From a virus, in the IMG/VR virus record IMGVR_UViG_3300022074_000322, positions 1-26,334 of that record: 26,334 nucleotides of DNA. One strand, written 5' to 3'. Positions 26,315 to 26,334 of this stretch are shown here, piece by piece. The first letter of the stretch is position 1. Each line of letters begins with the position of its first letter. The notes beneath the pieces are model-generated. The model was not told where the DNA came from. It was given only the letters and a program-made list of their open reading frames with translations, and made no database searches. The translations under genes were made by a program, and so were the position numbers.

Positions 26315-26334
26315 TATATAACGCCTCTCGTCCC

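Overview
This window is part of the genome of a double-stranded DNA tailed phage, most likely siphovirus-like. It has a lambda J-type tail-tip protein, a DUF4055-type portal, a P22-like coat protein, a two-subunit terminase and an M15-peptidase endolysin. Many of its small conserved genes resemble those of uncultured marine and cyanobacterial phages. The host is probably an aquatic Gram-negative bacterium (lambda-type J, lipobox lipoprotein, AGGAG-type ribosome binding sites), but this is inference. No integrase, tRNA, rRNA, CRISPR array or insertion sequence was seen, so lifestyle is undecided. Every gene I accept lies on the minus strand, so the map reads from right to left.

In transcription order: (1) 26314-20709, tail tip and fibre: distal tail protein, hub-type protein, J-like protein with an FN3 domain, fibre, fibre-assembly chaperone. 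(2) 20675-18665, membrane and lysis block: several small membrane proteins, one with an EF-hand, then a 3-TM holin and an L-Ala-D-Glu type endolysin. (3) 18591-17044, recombination operon: single-strand annealing protein, YqaJ/lambda-type exonuclease, and a small protein with an SSB-like C-terminal tail. (4) 16958-15860: XRE regulator, conserved hypothetical and NinG. (5) 15783-14370: small accessory genes driven by a clear sigma70-type promoter, including a lipoprotein and a 43-aa membrane protein. (6) 14369-13904: a gene-poor stretch dense in inverted repeats, a candidate origin or structured RNA. (7) 13903-11356: replication (SF2 helicase, stand-alone CHC2 zinc finger). (8) 11280-9384: a second copy of the promoter and leader, small genes, a zinc ribbon and a PAPS-reductase-family protein. 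(9) 9365-1: terminase, portal, five tiny basic proteins, a MuF protein with a C-terminal zincin, scaffold, coat and head-tail connectors.

The left edge cuts the HK97 gp10-like connector. Tail tube, tail chaperones and tape measure are missing and would be expected between the left edge and the right edge on a circular or permuted map. Genes are tightly coupled (mostly ATGA or TAATG junctions). The exceptions are a few intercistronic hairpins, three of which carry the stop codon inside the loop.

The points most worth following are: the MuF protein fused to an anthrax-lethal-factor-like HEFGH metalloprotease, in a head module without any other visible protease; the stop-in-loop hairpins; the duplicated promoter-leader cassette; the inverted-repeat-rich 14.0-14.35 kb region; and five small genes (1059-1202, 5494-5664, 5664-5786, 10701-10799, 14370-14501) that a length cut-off of about 60 aa would miss.
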